DNA from: Lepisosteus oculatus
Taxonomy: Eukaryota; Chordata; Actinopteri; Semionotiformes; Lepisosteidae
Length of the DNA stretch: 64,000 nt
Direction of reading: 5' to 3'
NCBI RefSeq assembly: GCF_040954835.1
Contig: NC_090699.1
Span: 16,423,817 to 16,487,816 of the forward strand
Of this stretch, positions 21,926 through 32,599 are shown piece after piece. How positions within the stretch are numbered: position 1 is the first letter of the stretch; every line of letters starts with the position of its first letter. The notes below the pieces were generated by a model. That model worked only from the letters and a program-made list of their open reading frames with translations. It searched no databases and was not told the DNA's origin. The position numbers and the translations under genes were made by a program.

Positions 21926-24900
21926 GTAGGGAGGAGAGGCCGAGTTGCCTCCGCAGCACTGCTGTGGTCAAAATCACACCGAAGGATCCCATTGTCAACT
22001 GGAGCGAACTGCGCCAGTTGTGAGGAAGCCTATTAGCTCCACAGAGAAAGGGTGTTTCGTGGTACTTATTTCGTTTAAACGACATACAGGAATACAATTA
22101 CATAATATCTTGTTTAATCAAGATACTGAGTTTAAACGAGATGACGGTATTAAAACGCGGTAAGTACTTCGTAAACTGCCTAATATATATTCATATTTTA
22201 CGATATATATATATATGAAATAATATTGTGCCATTAGCAGAATCGATATTAACAACAGTCACACTCCTCTTTGTGCAGGTGAGTTAGTCTAAAGGAGTAC
22301 GTGTACTGTCTTCAAGAGAAGTGGATGAGCAGAGTGCTGGTAATGTGTCATGTTAGCAGCACTGTTTGGTTTAAGTAGTACAGTACAGCAATATAGTATT
22401 ATCTTGGTGCAACCCAATAAATATTTTTTCTATGTGGTGCTAATGGGCTTCCATACAATTGACTTGTTTGCTGTTCAGTGTGCCACAGTAACTCAAGTGG
22501 TTCAAGCCCAGGCTGACTACTGGGATAGACCAGGACATTCTGGATGTAAACTGATGGCAGCTCGTTAACCAGTTATCCACCCGTCCACTTTTCTGCAGCT
22601 TTATTCAGTACAGGGTCCTGGAGGAGCACGCAATTGTGAGCAACCGGCGCAAGACAGGACGGACCCTGGACCAGGTGCCAGTCGGTCACAGGGCACACAC
22701 GGACACACACACTCACACCTGGACCGACCTTCCCTGAAGACAGTTATCCCACCAGCGTGTCTTTAGACCGTGGGAGGAAACCCACACAAATGTGTGGAGA
22801 ACATGCAAACTCCACACAGACAGCACCCCTGGTTTGGAATTGCACGCAAACTCTTAAACAGCTTTTCAAAGAGGAGTGATTTTCTTTTTTCCGGTTTCCG
22901 CGGCCGAACCAACGTCACGGCCTCTGCGCTTATTGCTGGCGCGGAGTGGTGCCGGGGGGGCTCGGGCTCCTCAGGCGCGCCCAGAGGCGGCGGCGGCGGC
23001 GGCAGTGGGGTTCGGGGGAAACCGGGGGTGGGGTGTATCCTGGTGATCGGTGTCGCCCTGTCCCCCCAGGACCAGCCCCGGAGGAGGAGGAGGAGGCTCT
23101 GTTCGGCCCCGAGTGCCTGACGCGCGCCCCCGAGACGGGAGGGGAGCAGGAGGGCCTCGGCGCTCCGCCGGCCGGCCGGGGGAGGGAGGACGCCGCCAGC
23201 GGCCCCCCGGACTGCTCGCCGTCGCTGGAGATTAAGGTCGAGCCGCGCGTCGAAGTGGACCCCGCCGGGTCGGCCGCCAGCCCGGCCTGGACCCGGACTG
23301 CCGAGTCCGGCTCGGACCCCCCGCCTGAAGGAGGCGGGGAGGGCTCTCTGCTGCCCCCTGCTGGCAGGTGTCAGGGCCTACATGTGGGCAGCGACCAGGA
23401 AGGGGGGCTGCTTGTCAGCGCGGCCGGTGAGTACTGGTTGGGGAGGGGGGGGGGGACCGGCAGTGACCAGGTGGGCTTTCAGTCGCAGGCCCAGCTAGTC
23501 ACTTGCGGGCACTCTGATAAAGCAGCTGTAACAGCCCACAGCTCCCAGCTGGCAGCCCAGTGGAGCTCAGCACCTGTGAGCCTGGTCAGCACCTGGAGGG
23601 GAGACTCCTGGGAAAGCTGAGGCTGCTGCTGGAAGAGGTGTTAGTGGGGCCAGTAGGGGGCGCTCACCCTGCAGTCTGTGTGGGTCATAATGCCCCAGTA
23701 TAGTGATGGAGACACTATGCTGTAAAAAGACGCCGTCCTTCGGATGAGAGAGGATGAGTCTGTGGTCATTAAAGGTTGTTTCTTGAAAAGAGTAGGGGTG
23801 TTACCCCGGTGTCCTGGCCAGATTTACCCCTGGCCTTTACCAGTCATGGCCTCCTGATAACCCCCCTCTCTGAACTGGCTTCATCACTCTGCTCTCCTCC
23901 CCACTGAGAGCTGGTGTGTGTGAGCAGACTGGAGCATCATCCAGGTGGGGCTGCACACTGGTGGTGGTTCAACTCCTGGGGTGCTATGGGTGTGGAGTTT
24001 GCATGTTTCCTCTGGGTGTTCTGGTTTCCCCCCACAGTCCAAAGACATGCTGAAGGGTTAATTGGCTTCTGGGAAAACTGCCCCTTGTGCCAGTGTGAGT
24101 GTGTGTCCTGTGATGGACTGGTATCCTGTCCAGTGTTTGTCTGTGTTTCTTGTGATGGACTGGTGTCCTGTCCAGGGTGTGTGAGTGTGTCTCCTGTGAT
24201 GGACTGGTGTCCTGTCCAGGGTGTGTGAGTGTGTGTGTGTCCTGTGATGGACTGGTGTCCTGTCCAGGGTGTGTGAGTGTGTGTGTGTCCTGTGATGGAC
24301 TGGTGTCCTGTCCAGTGTGTGTGAGTCTGTGTGTGTCCTGTGATGGACTAGTGTCCTGTCCAGGGTGTGTGAGTGTGTGTGTGTCCTGTGATGGACTGGT
24401 GTCCTGTCCAGGGTGTGTGTCCGTGTGTGTCCTGTGATGGACTGGTGTCCTGTCCAGGGTGTGTGAGTGTGTGTGTCCTGTGATGGACTGGTGTCCTGTC
24501 CAGACTGTACCCTGCCTTGTGCCCGGTGCTTGCTGGGATACTCCTGCTGCCCTGTGACCCTGTACTGGATAGAGAACTAATCCCGCTCTGTCCGCTCTTT
24601 CTCTGCTCCTGTTGCAGAGTGGGAAGGGCCTGCGGAGAGCGGCGCCCCCCCGGCGCTCCCGGGGCCGAGGCAGAGGGGCTGCAGGGAGGAGGCGGGGCTG
24701 TGCGCAGACGCTGCCGCCGCCCCGGGGCCGTACACCTGCGGGGAGTGCGGCAAGAGCTTCGGCGCCGCGCGGGGCTTCAAGACGCACCTGCTGCTGCACC
24801 GGGACCAGCGCTTCCCCTGCCCGCAGTGTGGCCGGCGCTTCAGCATGGCGGGCAACCTGAAGATCCACCTGCGGCTGCACACGGGCGAGCGGCCCCACCG

Positions 24901-25084
24901 CTGCGCCGACTGCGGCCTGGCCTTCACCTTCGCCGAGCAGCTGCGGCGCCACCGGCTGGCCCACACCGGCGCCAAGCCCTACCACTGCGCCGTCTGCCCC
25001 AAGGCCTTCCGCCGCAAGGACCAGCTCAACGCCCACGAGAGGGTGCACGCCTCGCCCGAGATGAGCCGCGTCCGCCCCCGCTAG
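21595..25084 (+). CDS. C2H2 zinc-finger protein, three exons, four fingers
   Basis: Exons 21595-21925, 23070-23426 and 24618-25084 join in phase 1 each time, giving 384 residues. Exon 1 (ATG just after an acceptor, cgccgcag) encodes a coiled-coil N-terminus, LDLHSQLSEVMQRLVSQTVS followed by KEQENEVLHLRLALLED, the oligomerising region common in fish zinc-finger genes. Exon 2 is acidic and Pro/Gly-rich with one sumoylation-type motif, IKVE. Exon 3 has four C2H2 fingers: YTCGECGKSF, FPCPQCGRRF, HRCADCGLAF and YHCAVCPKAF, with one standard TGERP linker and one TGAKP. Likely a nuclear DNA-binding regulator. GC-rich like GIMAP and prdm9. It ends tail to tail with prdm9. Confidence 0.85.
22573..22835 (-). 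repeat. tRNA-headed SINE, reverse copy in intron
   Basis: Plus-strand marks 'tattcagtacagggtcc', 'gtgtctttagaccgtggg' and 'catgcaaactccacacag'. It sits in intron 1 of the zinc-finger gene. Confidence 0.75.
23070..23426 (+). CDS. Zinc-finger gene (21.6 kb), acidic linker exon 2
   Basis: Acceptor tgtccccccag, then GPAPEEEEEALFGPECLT, and later SPSLEIKVEPRVEVD; donor gtgagt. Phase 1 on both sides. Confidence 0.8.
23500..23965 (+). repeat. 5S-SINE copy joined to a tRNA-headed SINE
   Basis: The 5S-like head is partial; the body and 'ggtggggctgcacactggtg' are present, then the sequence switches directly to 'caactcctggggtgctatgg' of the other SINE family, so one inserted into or recombined with the other. 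Confidence 0.75.
23966..24575 (+). repeat. tRNA-headed SINE with internal array of about 47-bp units
   Basis: The central part has expanded to about nine units of 'tcctgtgatggactggtgtc' plus 'ctgtccagggtgtgtgag' (24105-24500). Normal 3' sequence (accctgccttgtgcccggtg) follows. It lies in intron 2 of the zinc-finger gene, ending about 40 bases before exon 3. Confidence 0.85.
24618..25084 (+). CDS. Zinc-finger gene (21.6 kb), finger exon 3
   Basis: Acceptor ctgttgcag; short Pro/Gly-rich lead, then four C2H2 fingers to the stop TAG. The third finger linker (TGAKP) and the Pro in CAVCPKAF depart from consensus. Confidence 0.85.
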
Positions 25085-25455
25085 CTGAGCGCGGGGTCAG
25101 AGGTCACGGGCCCGGAGAAGGGAACGGGGGACATTCCTGCCCCCACCCTGTTTCCCTGGCCTTGAGAACACGGGAGTGTGTCCACGCCGCTGTCCGGTTT
25201 CTTACCGCTTCATCCAGTACAGGGCTGTGGCGAAGCCCACTCGCCACGCAGCAGGGCTTCGGCCTGGGGGAGGAACACGGCACGCCTCGAGAAAAGCCAC
25301 TCGAACAGGGGCGGAACGTGCAAACTCCACTGAGACAGAGCTGGGGGCCCTGAGCTCAATTCCTGGGGGGGCTGAAATTCCTGCGCTGGGGGGGCAGGGG
25401 GGGGTCTCTCTCTGGGGTGCTGTCTGATGTAACTTTCTTCCCTCTGGAGGACTGC

Positions 25456-25461
25456 AATAAA
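25456..25461 (+). terminator. Candidate polyadenylation signal of the zinc-finger gene
   Basis: AATAAA 370 bases after the stop codon, on the plus strand. Confidence 0.5.
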
Positions 25462-25731
25462 AGATCAAGATGAAAAATACTGCATCCAGGGGTGTACCTT
25501 CACAGAACGGGGCCCCTCCAGCTCTGGGTTGGACAGCCACAGCCCCGTCCACAGAGCACGGTCCTGGGGAGGAGGAGGAGGGGTGTGGGTGGGGGGTAGG
25601 CGTACAGAAACCCCACTAGCAGAACTGCCTCTGGTTCCATATGCTCTCTGTGTAAATAATGGCGCTGATGCAGACTGCTTCACAGCAGTGTACACAAGAG
25701 GAGGCGCGGGGCAGACGCTTCACACACAAAC

Positions 25732-25737
25732 TTTATT
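25732..25737 (-). terminator. Candidate polyadenylation signal of prdm9
   Basis: TTTATT on the plus strand reads AATAAA for the minus-strand gene, about 450 bases after its stop codon. The two genes would end 270 bases apart without overlap. Confidence 0.5.
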
Positions 25738-26188
25738 CCCTGGGTGCAGGAAGACACACAGAGCGGAGCACAGACACGGGGCACACTAGCGTACAGTTAG
25801 TTCAACAATTCGACACACAACAGCTGATCCAGCACACGGACAGGGCTGCGACCAGGGTAGAGTTGAGACTTAAAAAAAACATAACGAAAACAAAATGTAG
25901 TATCAAAGAAGGGGGTTGGGGGGGGGATTTTCATCTCCCAGCGGGAAGGGCGAGAACCTTTGGGCTTTCCCCCCCCACTGCCCAGGGCTGCTGGGAGAGA
26001 GGGAGGGGGGAGCGATAGGGGAGCGATTCATTGTTCAGTCCAGTTCTACATTCTGAGAAAGAGGTCCAGCAGGTGGCGCCAGCGAGCAGGACGTGGACCG
26101 CAGTGTGGCGGGGTGCGGGAGCTGTCAGCGTAGCCTCCCCGCTCCTCGCACAGGAACGGGGTGCCTACCCCCCCCCCCCACCCTCGGG

Positions 26189-27609
26189 TCACACTTCCTC
26201 CGCGTCGCCGCCCCCTGGCTGCAGGGGGCACTGTTGGAACTCCAGGGTCTGGGCGGCGGTGGCGGCGGCACCACCGGGGGACTCGGGCTCCCGCTCCGGG
26301 GACGGGGCGGGGCTGTCGGCGGCGGCGGCCCCGTTCTCCGGGGGGGGCTCCAGTCCCGCAGCGCCCCCAGCCTCCAGCGGGGCGGCGCTCTTGGCCCCCA
26401 AGTGGCTCTGCTGGTGGATCTTCAGGTAGTAGAGGCGGGTGAAGCTCTTGCCGCAGTGCTGGCAACAGTAGGGCTTCAGCCCCGTGTGGCTGCGCAGGTG
26501 CGTCTTGAGGATGCGCACGTCGCGGAAGTTCTTCCCGCACTGGGTGCAGTGGTAGGGCTTCTCCCCCGTGTGGATGCGCTGGTGCGTCTTGTAGTCGCCG
26601 GAGCGCGTGAAGCTCTTCCCGCACTGCGTGCACAGGTAGGGCCGCTCGCCGGTGTGGATGCGCAGGTGCTTGGTCAGGTCGCCCGACTGGCTGAAGCCCT
26701 TGCTGCAGAGCGGGCAGACGTAGGGCCGCTCGCCCGTGTGCACGCGCCGGTGCGTCTTGAGGTCGCCGGCGCGGCTGAAGCTGCTGCCGCAGTCGGGGCA
26801 GCAGTACAGCTTCTCGCCCGTGTGCACGCGCTCGTGGCGCCGCAGGTCGCCCAGGAAGCTGAAGCTCTTGCCGCAGTAGGAGCAGGAGTAGGGCGTCTCG
26901 CCCGTGTGGGTGCGCAGGTGCATGGACAGGTCGCGGGCCTGGGCGAACATCTTGCCGCACTGCTCGCAGCGGTGGCGCCGGTCGCCGGAGTGGAAGCGCT
27001 CGTGGGTGCGCAGGTAGCCCACGGTGTTGAAGCTCTTGTCGCAGTACTGGCAGCGGTAGGGCCGCTCGCCGGTGTGGATGCGGATGTGCGTGGTGAGCGC
27101 CCCCGAGTGGCTGAAGCCCTTGCCGCACTGGCCGCAGCGGTAGGGCCGCTCGCCCGTGTGGATGCGCTGGTGCCGCGTCAGGGAGCCCGACTGGCTGAAG
27201 CTGCGGCCGCACTCGTCGCAGCGGAAGAGCTTCTCGCCCGTGTGGATGCGCTGGTGCACGCGCAGGTTCTCCGCCCGGCTGAAGCTCTTGCCGCACTCGG
27301 CGCAGTGGTGCACCTTCTCGCCGGCGTGCGTCTTGCGGTGCTCGCGCAGCGCCGCCGGCGTGCCGCAGGCCTCCCCGCAGCGGGGGCAGGGGTGCGCCTC
27401 CGGCCCCTCGGGCAGCGGCCGCCCGCACAGGGCGCAGCCCCCGCCGGCCGGCGGCCCCTCGGGCGGGGGGTCTCCCGCCAGCCCGGCGCCGTTCGGCAGC
27501 TCCTGCGGGTGGGTCCTCTGCACGTGCTTGAGGAGGAAGAGCTCCGAGGAGAAGGAGAGGCAGCAGTGAGGGCAGGAGCGGCACTGAGGAGACAGATCAA
27601 CCCCCTCAT
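26189..27609 (-). CDS. prdm9: prdm9 last exon: proximal finger and 12-finger array
   Basis: Begins after ctctcctcag with DEGVDLSPQC, then the proximal finger. The array starts with the atypical HPCPRCGEACGTPAALREHR and ends YCCQHCGKSFTRLYYLKIHQ. Linkers are mostly TGE(K/R)P, with one SGDRR. The finger helices differ from each other (RAENLRV, QSGSLTR, TVGYLRT, FLGDLRR, RSGDYKT), so the array is not a homogenised minisatellite. The tail is Ala/Gly/Pro-rich and acidic. Confidence 0.88.
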
Positions 27610-30216
27610 CTGAGGAGAGAGAGACGGGAGAGAGTCAACACCCTGGACACTGCACTGAGAGAGAGGGGTTCATACAGACACACTGACTGACTGGACACTC
27701 CAGTACATTAACACTGCACTGAGAGAGAGGGGTTCATACAGACACACTGACTGACTGGACACTCCGGTACATTAACACTGCACTGAGAGAGAGGGGTTCA
27801 TACAGACACACTGACTGACTGGACACTCCAGTACATTAACACTGCACTGAGAGAGAGGGGTTCATACAGACACACTGACTGACTGGACACTCCAGTACAT
27901 TAACACTGCACTGAGAGAGAGGGGTTCATACAGACACACTGACTGACTGGACACTCCAGTACATTAACACTGCACTGAGAGAGAGGGGTTCATACAGACA
28001 CACTGACTGGACACTCCAGTACATTAACACTGCACTGAGAGAGAGGGGTTCATACAGACACACTGACTGACTGGACACTCCAGTACATTAACACCGGACG
28101 TCTTCAGGTCTGTCTGCTCTTACCTTCTGAGCGGCACTTCCTGTCCCACAGCCGGTCCCACAGGAGGCCCAGCTCTGCCGCGTACCGGTCGGAGTACCAG
28201 ACGCGCAGCTCGCTGCCCGGGGCGATGGGCCTGCAGGCCCGGAAGAAGACCTTTCCCTGCCACTGGACCGCCTCCAGGTTCTGGTCCTGCTCGTCCCGGG
28301 CGCACCTGACAAACCTGCCGAGAGGACGAGGGAGACACGGGGGGTCACGGGCGAGCTGTAGCCTTGGGACCCGGGAACGAGCAGACCGCGCCGCGCTAGG
28401 CCCCGGTCTCACCTCAGCCAGTTGGCGCTCTCCTCCCTCTCCCCGTCGATGAACTCGAACCCGCCTCCCTCCTTCGAGATCTGAGGGGACAATGTCAACA
28501 GCTCAGGAAGTGAGAGCGAACAGCCCGGCCTTTCAGAACAAAGCCTCTCCCAGCCTGTACCCACACTTTCATCTTCCAGACCGTTCGCAGACCAAACGGA
28601 AGAATAGAGTTAAAAGTTCAGAATATAGTGCTCATATAATGTTTTTCACCATTACATCCCACACACAGCATGCAAACACACCATTAAGGTCTCATTTAGA
28701 ATACTTGGGACAGTTAAGGTCACCATGTTATATAAAAAGATGTTGCTACTCTGGATTGAGATCAACCAGATACATTCTGTGGCTGAATGAAAGGTCCTCC
28801 TCTCACAAAGTTAAGGAACTGAGCCTCTTTAGTCTGAAAGGAGTGTCCTACAATGACAGACTGAAGGAACTGGGTCTCTTTAGTCTGAAGGGAGTGTCCC
28901 ACACTGACAGGCTGAAGGAGCTGAGTCTCTTTAGTTCGACAGGCTGTGAATTGTGAACTGAGCTCGACAGGCTGAGTGGGCTCCTCTCATTTGTTAGCAT
29001 TTTTTATGTTCTCATTGTGGTAAAAGGATTAATTTAAAGCAATAGAATACGAAACTGCTTTTCAAATATTAACATCAGGCTTATTTCCTTAAAAAAATCA
29101 AAGTCTTGAGCCTAACCCCCGCCTCACCCCCATGTCAGAGGGCACCCAAGAAAATACACCCCTCCATCCTGAAACGTCAGGGCTGAGACCAGGAGAAGGG
29201 GACTCGGTCACCCGCTGAAGGAAGAGCTTGCCTGGGTATGAGCTGGGTACGAGCAGACGTCAGCCACAAGCAGGGCCGTGAAACCTGCCGCCGGCGCTGC
29301 TGGGAAGGGGCTGGAAGGAGCGACTCACCACCCAGGAGTGCGCGCTGCTCAGGGCCTCCTCCTCGCTGGCGGGCTCCCCCTCGTAGGGCCCGAAGTACAC
29401 CCCGCGGGGGATCTCCGCGTCCCGGTTGAAGACTCCCGGGGGCTCCAGGCCCAGCCCGGCGGGCAGGGTGAGCCGCGCCCGGTGCGCCTGGCCCGGTTCG
29501 GCGGGGCAGTTCCGGGCCACCACGGCCGAGCCCCAGGCGTCGCAGCGGTCGCCCAGCAGGGCCTGGCACTGCCCGCACACTGGGGGAGAGGAAACAGCAA
29601 CGCGTCAGGACACCGGGGAAGAACCAGCAGCAGGGCTCTACCGGACAACAATCCCAGGGGCGGGTAGTGGCCGGCACCGTCTGGGGGCATGACCCTCTCA
29701 GGCACCGGCACCACGAGCACTGTGGTCCAACGGGTTCTGGTCCAACCTGGATCGGTTCGCCCGCGCCGGGGAGCTCGGCACCAGGGCTGTAAGGACCGAT
29801 GGGACACCCTTACCTGTCTTCGGAGCGTCCGAGGGTCCCTGCGGGGCACGGGGGCAGTCCGGCTTGGTCCTGCGGGTGCCGGTGGGTGCCAACTGGCGGC
29901 CCGGAGCGTGGGCTCTCTTCCGGCCGCCGCCACTGTCCCCGCCCACCTGCTCCTCTTCCTCTTCCTCCTCCTCCTCCTCCTCCTCCTCTTCCTCTTCCTC
30001 CTCCTCCTCCTCTGTCTTCAGGATGAACGGAGAGCCGGCAGCACCGGGAGGGTCGTCAGAACCGGACGCCACGTTGTGGATCAGGACTGGGTCGTGTCTC
30101 TCTGCTCCTGCTCCTCCGCCCTCTTCTTCTTCCTCTTCCTCCGTTGGCTCCTCTTTGATGCGGACATACGTGTCGTCCTCCATGAGGAAGAGCGCAGATT
30201 CGCTGGCGCCGTTCAT
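26189..30216 (-). CDS. prdm9: PRDM9, PR/SET histone methyltransferase with zinc-finger array (beta type)
   Basis: Minus-strand exons 30216-29814, 29579-29329, 28480-28413, 28314-28124 and 27609-26189 join with correct phases to 777 residues. PRDM9 methylates H3K4/K36 and its fingers place meiotic crossovers in many vertebrates. Order: acidic N-terminus with VRIKEEP; CGQCQALLGDRC knuckle (about 136-147); PR/SET with FGPYEG (Tyr200), SANWLRFVRCARDEQDQN and RVWYSDRY (Tyr281); the diagnostic proximal finger CPHCCLSFSSELFLLKH; then 12 C2H2 fingers. By alignment to mammalian PRDM9, Tyr276 and Tyr357 are kept but the Tyr341 position is Phe265 (VFFRAC). No KRAB or SSXRD precedes SET; an in-frame TAA lies 15 bases before the chosen ATG. 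This combination matches fish PRDM9-beta, which probably does not direct recombination. Confidence 0.88.
27640..28095 (+). repeat. 63-bp minisatellite in prdm9 intron, about seven units
   Basis: Units 'cactgcactgagagagaggg' with 'gttcatacagacacactgac' and 'tggacactccagtacattaa' repeat with only rare changes, one unit lacking an eight-base 'tgactgac'-type step. Confidence 0.95.
28124..28314 (-). CDS. prdm9: prdm9 SET exon, C-terminal half
   Basis: Encodes RFVRCARDEQDQNLEAVQWQ, KVFFRACRPIAPGSELRVWY and SDRYAAELGLLWDRLWDRK. The Phe in VFFRAC replaces a catalytic-site tyrosine; VWYG of mammals is VWYS here. Acceptor ctcggcag, donor gtaaga. Confidence 0.88.
28413..28480 (-). CDS. prdm9: prdm9 SET exon, short middle exon
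   Basis: 68 bases encoding ISKEGGGFEFIDGEREESAN and WLR, matching mammalian [20 protein letters not shown]. Phase 0 in, phase 2 out; acceptor cccctcag, donor gtgaga. Confidence 0.85.
28690..28945 (+). mobile_element. CR1-like LINE C-terminal piece with three 51-bp units
   Basis: Reads LEYLGQLRSP, then three copies of the LSLFSLKGVSHTDRLKE-type unit. This copy shows where the 51-bp satellite comes from: the end of the LINE pol frame. Located in a prdm9 intron. Confidence 0.75.
29329..29579 (-). CDS. prdm9: prdm9 exon: zinc knuckle and N-terminal half of SET
   Basis: Starts after ctctcccccag; encodes VCGQCQALLGDRCDAWGSAV, LTLPAGLGLEPPGVF, IPRGVYFGPYEGEP and SSAHSWV, then donor gtgagt in phase 0. 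The FGPYEG Tyr and Gly needed for catalysis in mammalian PRDM9 are both present. Confidence 0.88.
29814..30216 (-). CDS. prdm9: prdm9 first coding exon, acidic N-terminus
   Basis: ATG at 30216 starts MNGASESALFLMEDDTYVRI. Two glutamate-rich stretches follow, the second a run of about 21 Glu (DNA 29950-30012), each beside a sumoylation-type motif (VRIKEEP, ILKTEEE). An acceptor at about 30,389 (ctggcccccag) probably starts the exon, leaving a 5' untranslated part. No KRAB is encoded. Confidence 0.78.
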
Positions 30217-30389
30217 CGCGGCGTGAGCTTACATCCCACCTCGCGCCCCCCCTGCCCCCCGGGAAGTCAGTCCGGGATCCTGGCGGCACTCCTGGGAAGC
30301 GCAGGGACGAGCTCTCCCGGCCTCGGGCAGCTCGTGCTCCGCGTGGTCCCCGATCCGCAGCGGGGCGAGCGGCAGGGGAACAGCGGGCT

Positions 30390-32020
30390 CCTGGGGGCCA
30401 GATATCAGGAAGACAGGCTCTGGTTAGGACAGTGAGTCCCGTTCATATCCAGCACCTCCCACAATGCCCAGATTCTGCCGAGCGTACAAATCGATCATTT
30501 CATTCCCGAGGAGCGTGACAATATCACTGAAGCAAATGGGGTTTCTAAGAAACAGACCTGCCATCGTGCGGAGTATATTAAAACTGTGGCGTTTGTACTT
30601 CAGTGTGGTTATGAAATTATTTTGTATATTATAATATAGTTCTCAGAATCGCAAAGGAACATCACAGCGAATTCCACACACCCTCCATCTAAATTCATAA
30701 TGGGGACCAAATTAAACCAAAACACGCAAGAAGTGCTTTGTCCCCTCTGCAATAATACTGCTCAATGAAGGTATGTCATTGGAGTCCCCCCTCTACCCAT
30801 TTACTTATCTGTGTATTGATGTTATTACATTCTGCTGTTGTGATTTCATGTGACTTTTATGTCTTGCTTGTGTGTTTTGTACTTTTATGGGAAAAGCCAA
30901 AGAAATTTCCACAGTAGTGGACAATAAATTATCTAGCCTGTTTTACTTCACACAAATAAACACTGCCAGATGTTAATGGGACACTCCTTACATCCCCCTG
31001 GACTTGATCGCACGGTCCCTAGCACAGCGAGGAGCAGCGGCCAATAATAATAATAATCCCCTGCATTTTATTCACGTAGTGTTTTTCCATCTCAAAGGGG
31101 CCCAGCGCGTTTCACTCTTCATCCTTCCCTCTGCTTGGCCCCCAGCTGTGGTCTCCCAGAGAGACACTTTCTATACAATGAGACCCGCTTGAATGAATGG
31201 CTTAACACATGGAAAGCACTTAATTGGCCATCCAACACAACCTTAGCCTGCTGGGATTTTGAGTTCCTGCACACACTGGCCCAGGAGAACTACATATTTG
31301 AAAGGGCAAAGTAACACAGCTCTTGAGCTTCGCCCATCAGCCTGACATAATACCCCAAGTCTGGGAAGAAACCTTGTCAGTTGTTGTGGGAACAGCGATA
31401 CTCTTTACCATATTTTTGTAGGAAGAAGGAGGTGTGTGGGCAGCGCTTACTGCAAAGGAACAAGTAGAGAAAAACTGCACTACTGTACACAAAGGGTAGT
31501 AGGAGTGTGGAACAAGCTGCCCTTCCAACTTTTTAAAGCCAATACCCTGACCTCTTTCAAGAAACAGCTGGATGACATCCCCGGATCAATTACCTACTAG
31601 CAATCCAGTGCAGTGAACAGCCTCCTCTCGGCTGCAAGAGTGCTGAAAAATGTGTATGACAGATCGCTTCATGGAGAGCAAGCTGGGGTATGCGAAAAAG
31701 ACGAATTCCTAATGCAAGAAATTGTATATGGCTAATAAAGTGATTTTATCTTCTCTCTCTTACACTCATCGTTACTGTTGCCGTGTTGCATGCCTCAGCT
31801 GCCACCCTTTTACTTAAAGCACTCTACAAATCTACAGCATCACCCTGTTCATTTCACCCAGAAAACTGGAATATGTTTTGTCAACAAATGCGAATCAGCA
31901 CTTATAAGCAATCAGCACGGGTAAGTTAAGAACCCCTTCTCATTTAAAACTATTCCCGTGGTGAGGCGCATTTAGACGACATCGCATTTATTAAAGGTTA
32001 TCCGAGCGAGGGGTGAAGAG
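30390..32020. other. Upstream of prdm9, no gene recognised
   Basis: AT-rich sequence with one plus-strand LINE 3' scrap at 31,490-31,580 (VVGVWNKLPF-like, then SFKKQLDDI). It could be the first prdm9 intron if transcription starts near 33 kb. Confidence 0.3.
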
Positions 32021-32024
32021 GGTA

Positions 32025-32095
32025 TGACAGCTCTGATTCGAACCCGCGACCTTGTGCGTCACAAGTCCAGAGCACCACACTACACACACGGTATA
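32025..32095 (-). repeat. tRNA-like sequence, minus strand
   Basis: Contains a B box (gggttcgaatc) and an A-box-like 'tagtgtggtgctctgg'. No closing acceptor stem could be drawn, so it is a tRNA-derived relic and not a functional tRNA gene. Confidence 0.4.
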
Positions 32096-32599
32096 GTGTT
32101 AGGAGTAACGGGCAGGCTATGAAATCAATTGTCTTACCCCCTCAGAAATAATTATGAAACCGGTGATAATTCCGCCTCGGTACACGGGAGAAGCGGTGCT
32201 CGAGTCCGACGATCCCGAAGGTTTTCGAGGATAAGCGGGGAAAAGGCCGTTGCTTTGCCTTGTTCGTGCGGACGGACGGTATTAAAACCGCCGCTGAACA
32301 TCACATCGCTTTTCAAAACAAACCCCGGGCCCCAGAAGCGCAACCCCCATCCCTGCACGGCTCGGGTTACGCGCCACCGACCAGGGTTTTTTTTTTAGAA
32401 AAAGGAGTAGTTAGTAGCCACATTCAATTAAAAAAAAAACATAAAACCCAAAGAAAATACCGTCGACCACCAACTCGGAGTGCACGAAATCCCTGCTAAA
32501 TGAGCTGCCGTACGCTTTCTGCGGCTAACCCCGGTCCGGGAGGCAGGAAGGCAGGACCTGTTTGTGTCGAGCTCCCTGTGAAAGGCTTCATTCAATCCC

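Noticed and set aside
23984-25048. Minus-strand frame of 354 codons
   Set aside because: Shadow of the plus-strand finger exon joined to the SINE array; no domain.
26046-27613. Frames of over 500 codons on both strands across the prdm9 finger exon
   Set aside because: GC-rich shadow frames opposite or beside the clear C2H2 array.
27640-28095. CRISPR-like array
   Set aside because: Units are head-to-tail with no unique spacers; an ordinary vertebrate minisatellite in an intron.
32025-32095. Functional tRNA gene on the minus strand
   Set aside because: A and B boxes are visible, but no acceptor stem or clear anticodon arm could be paired.
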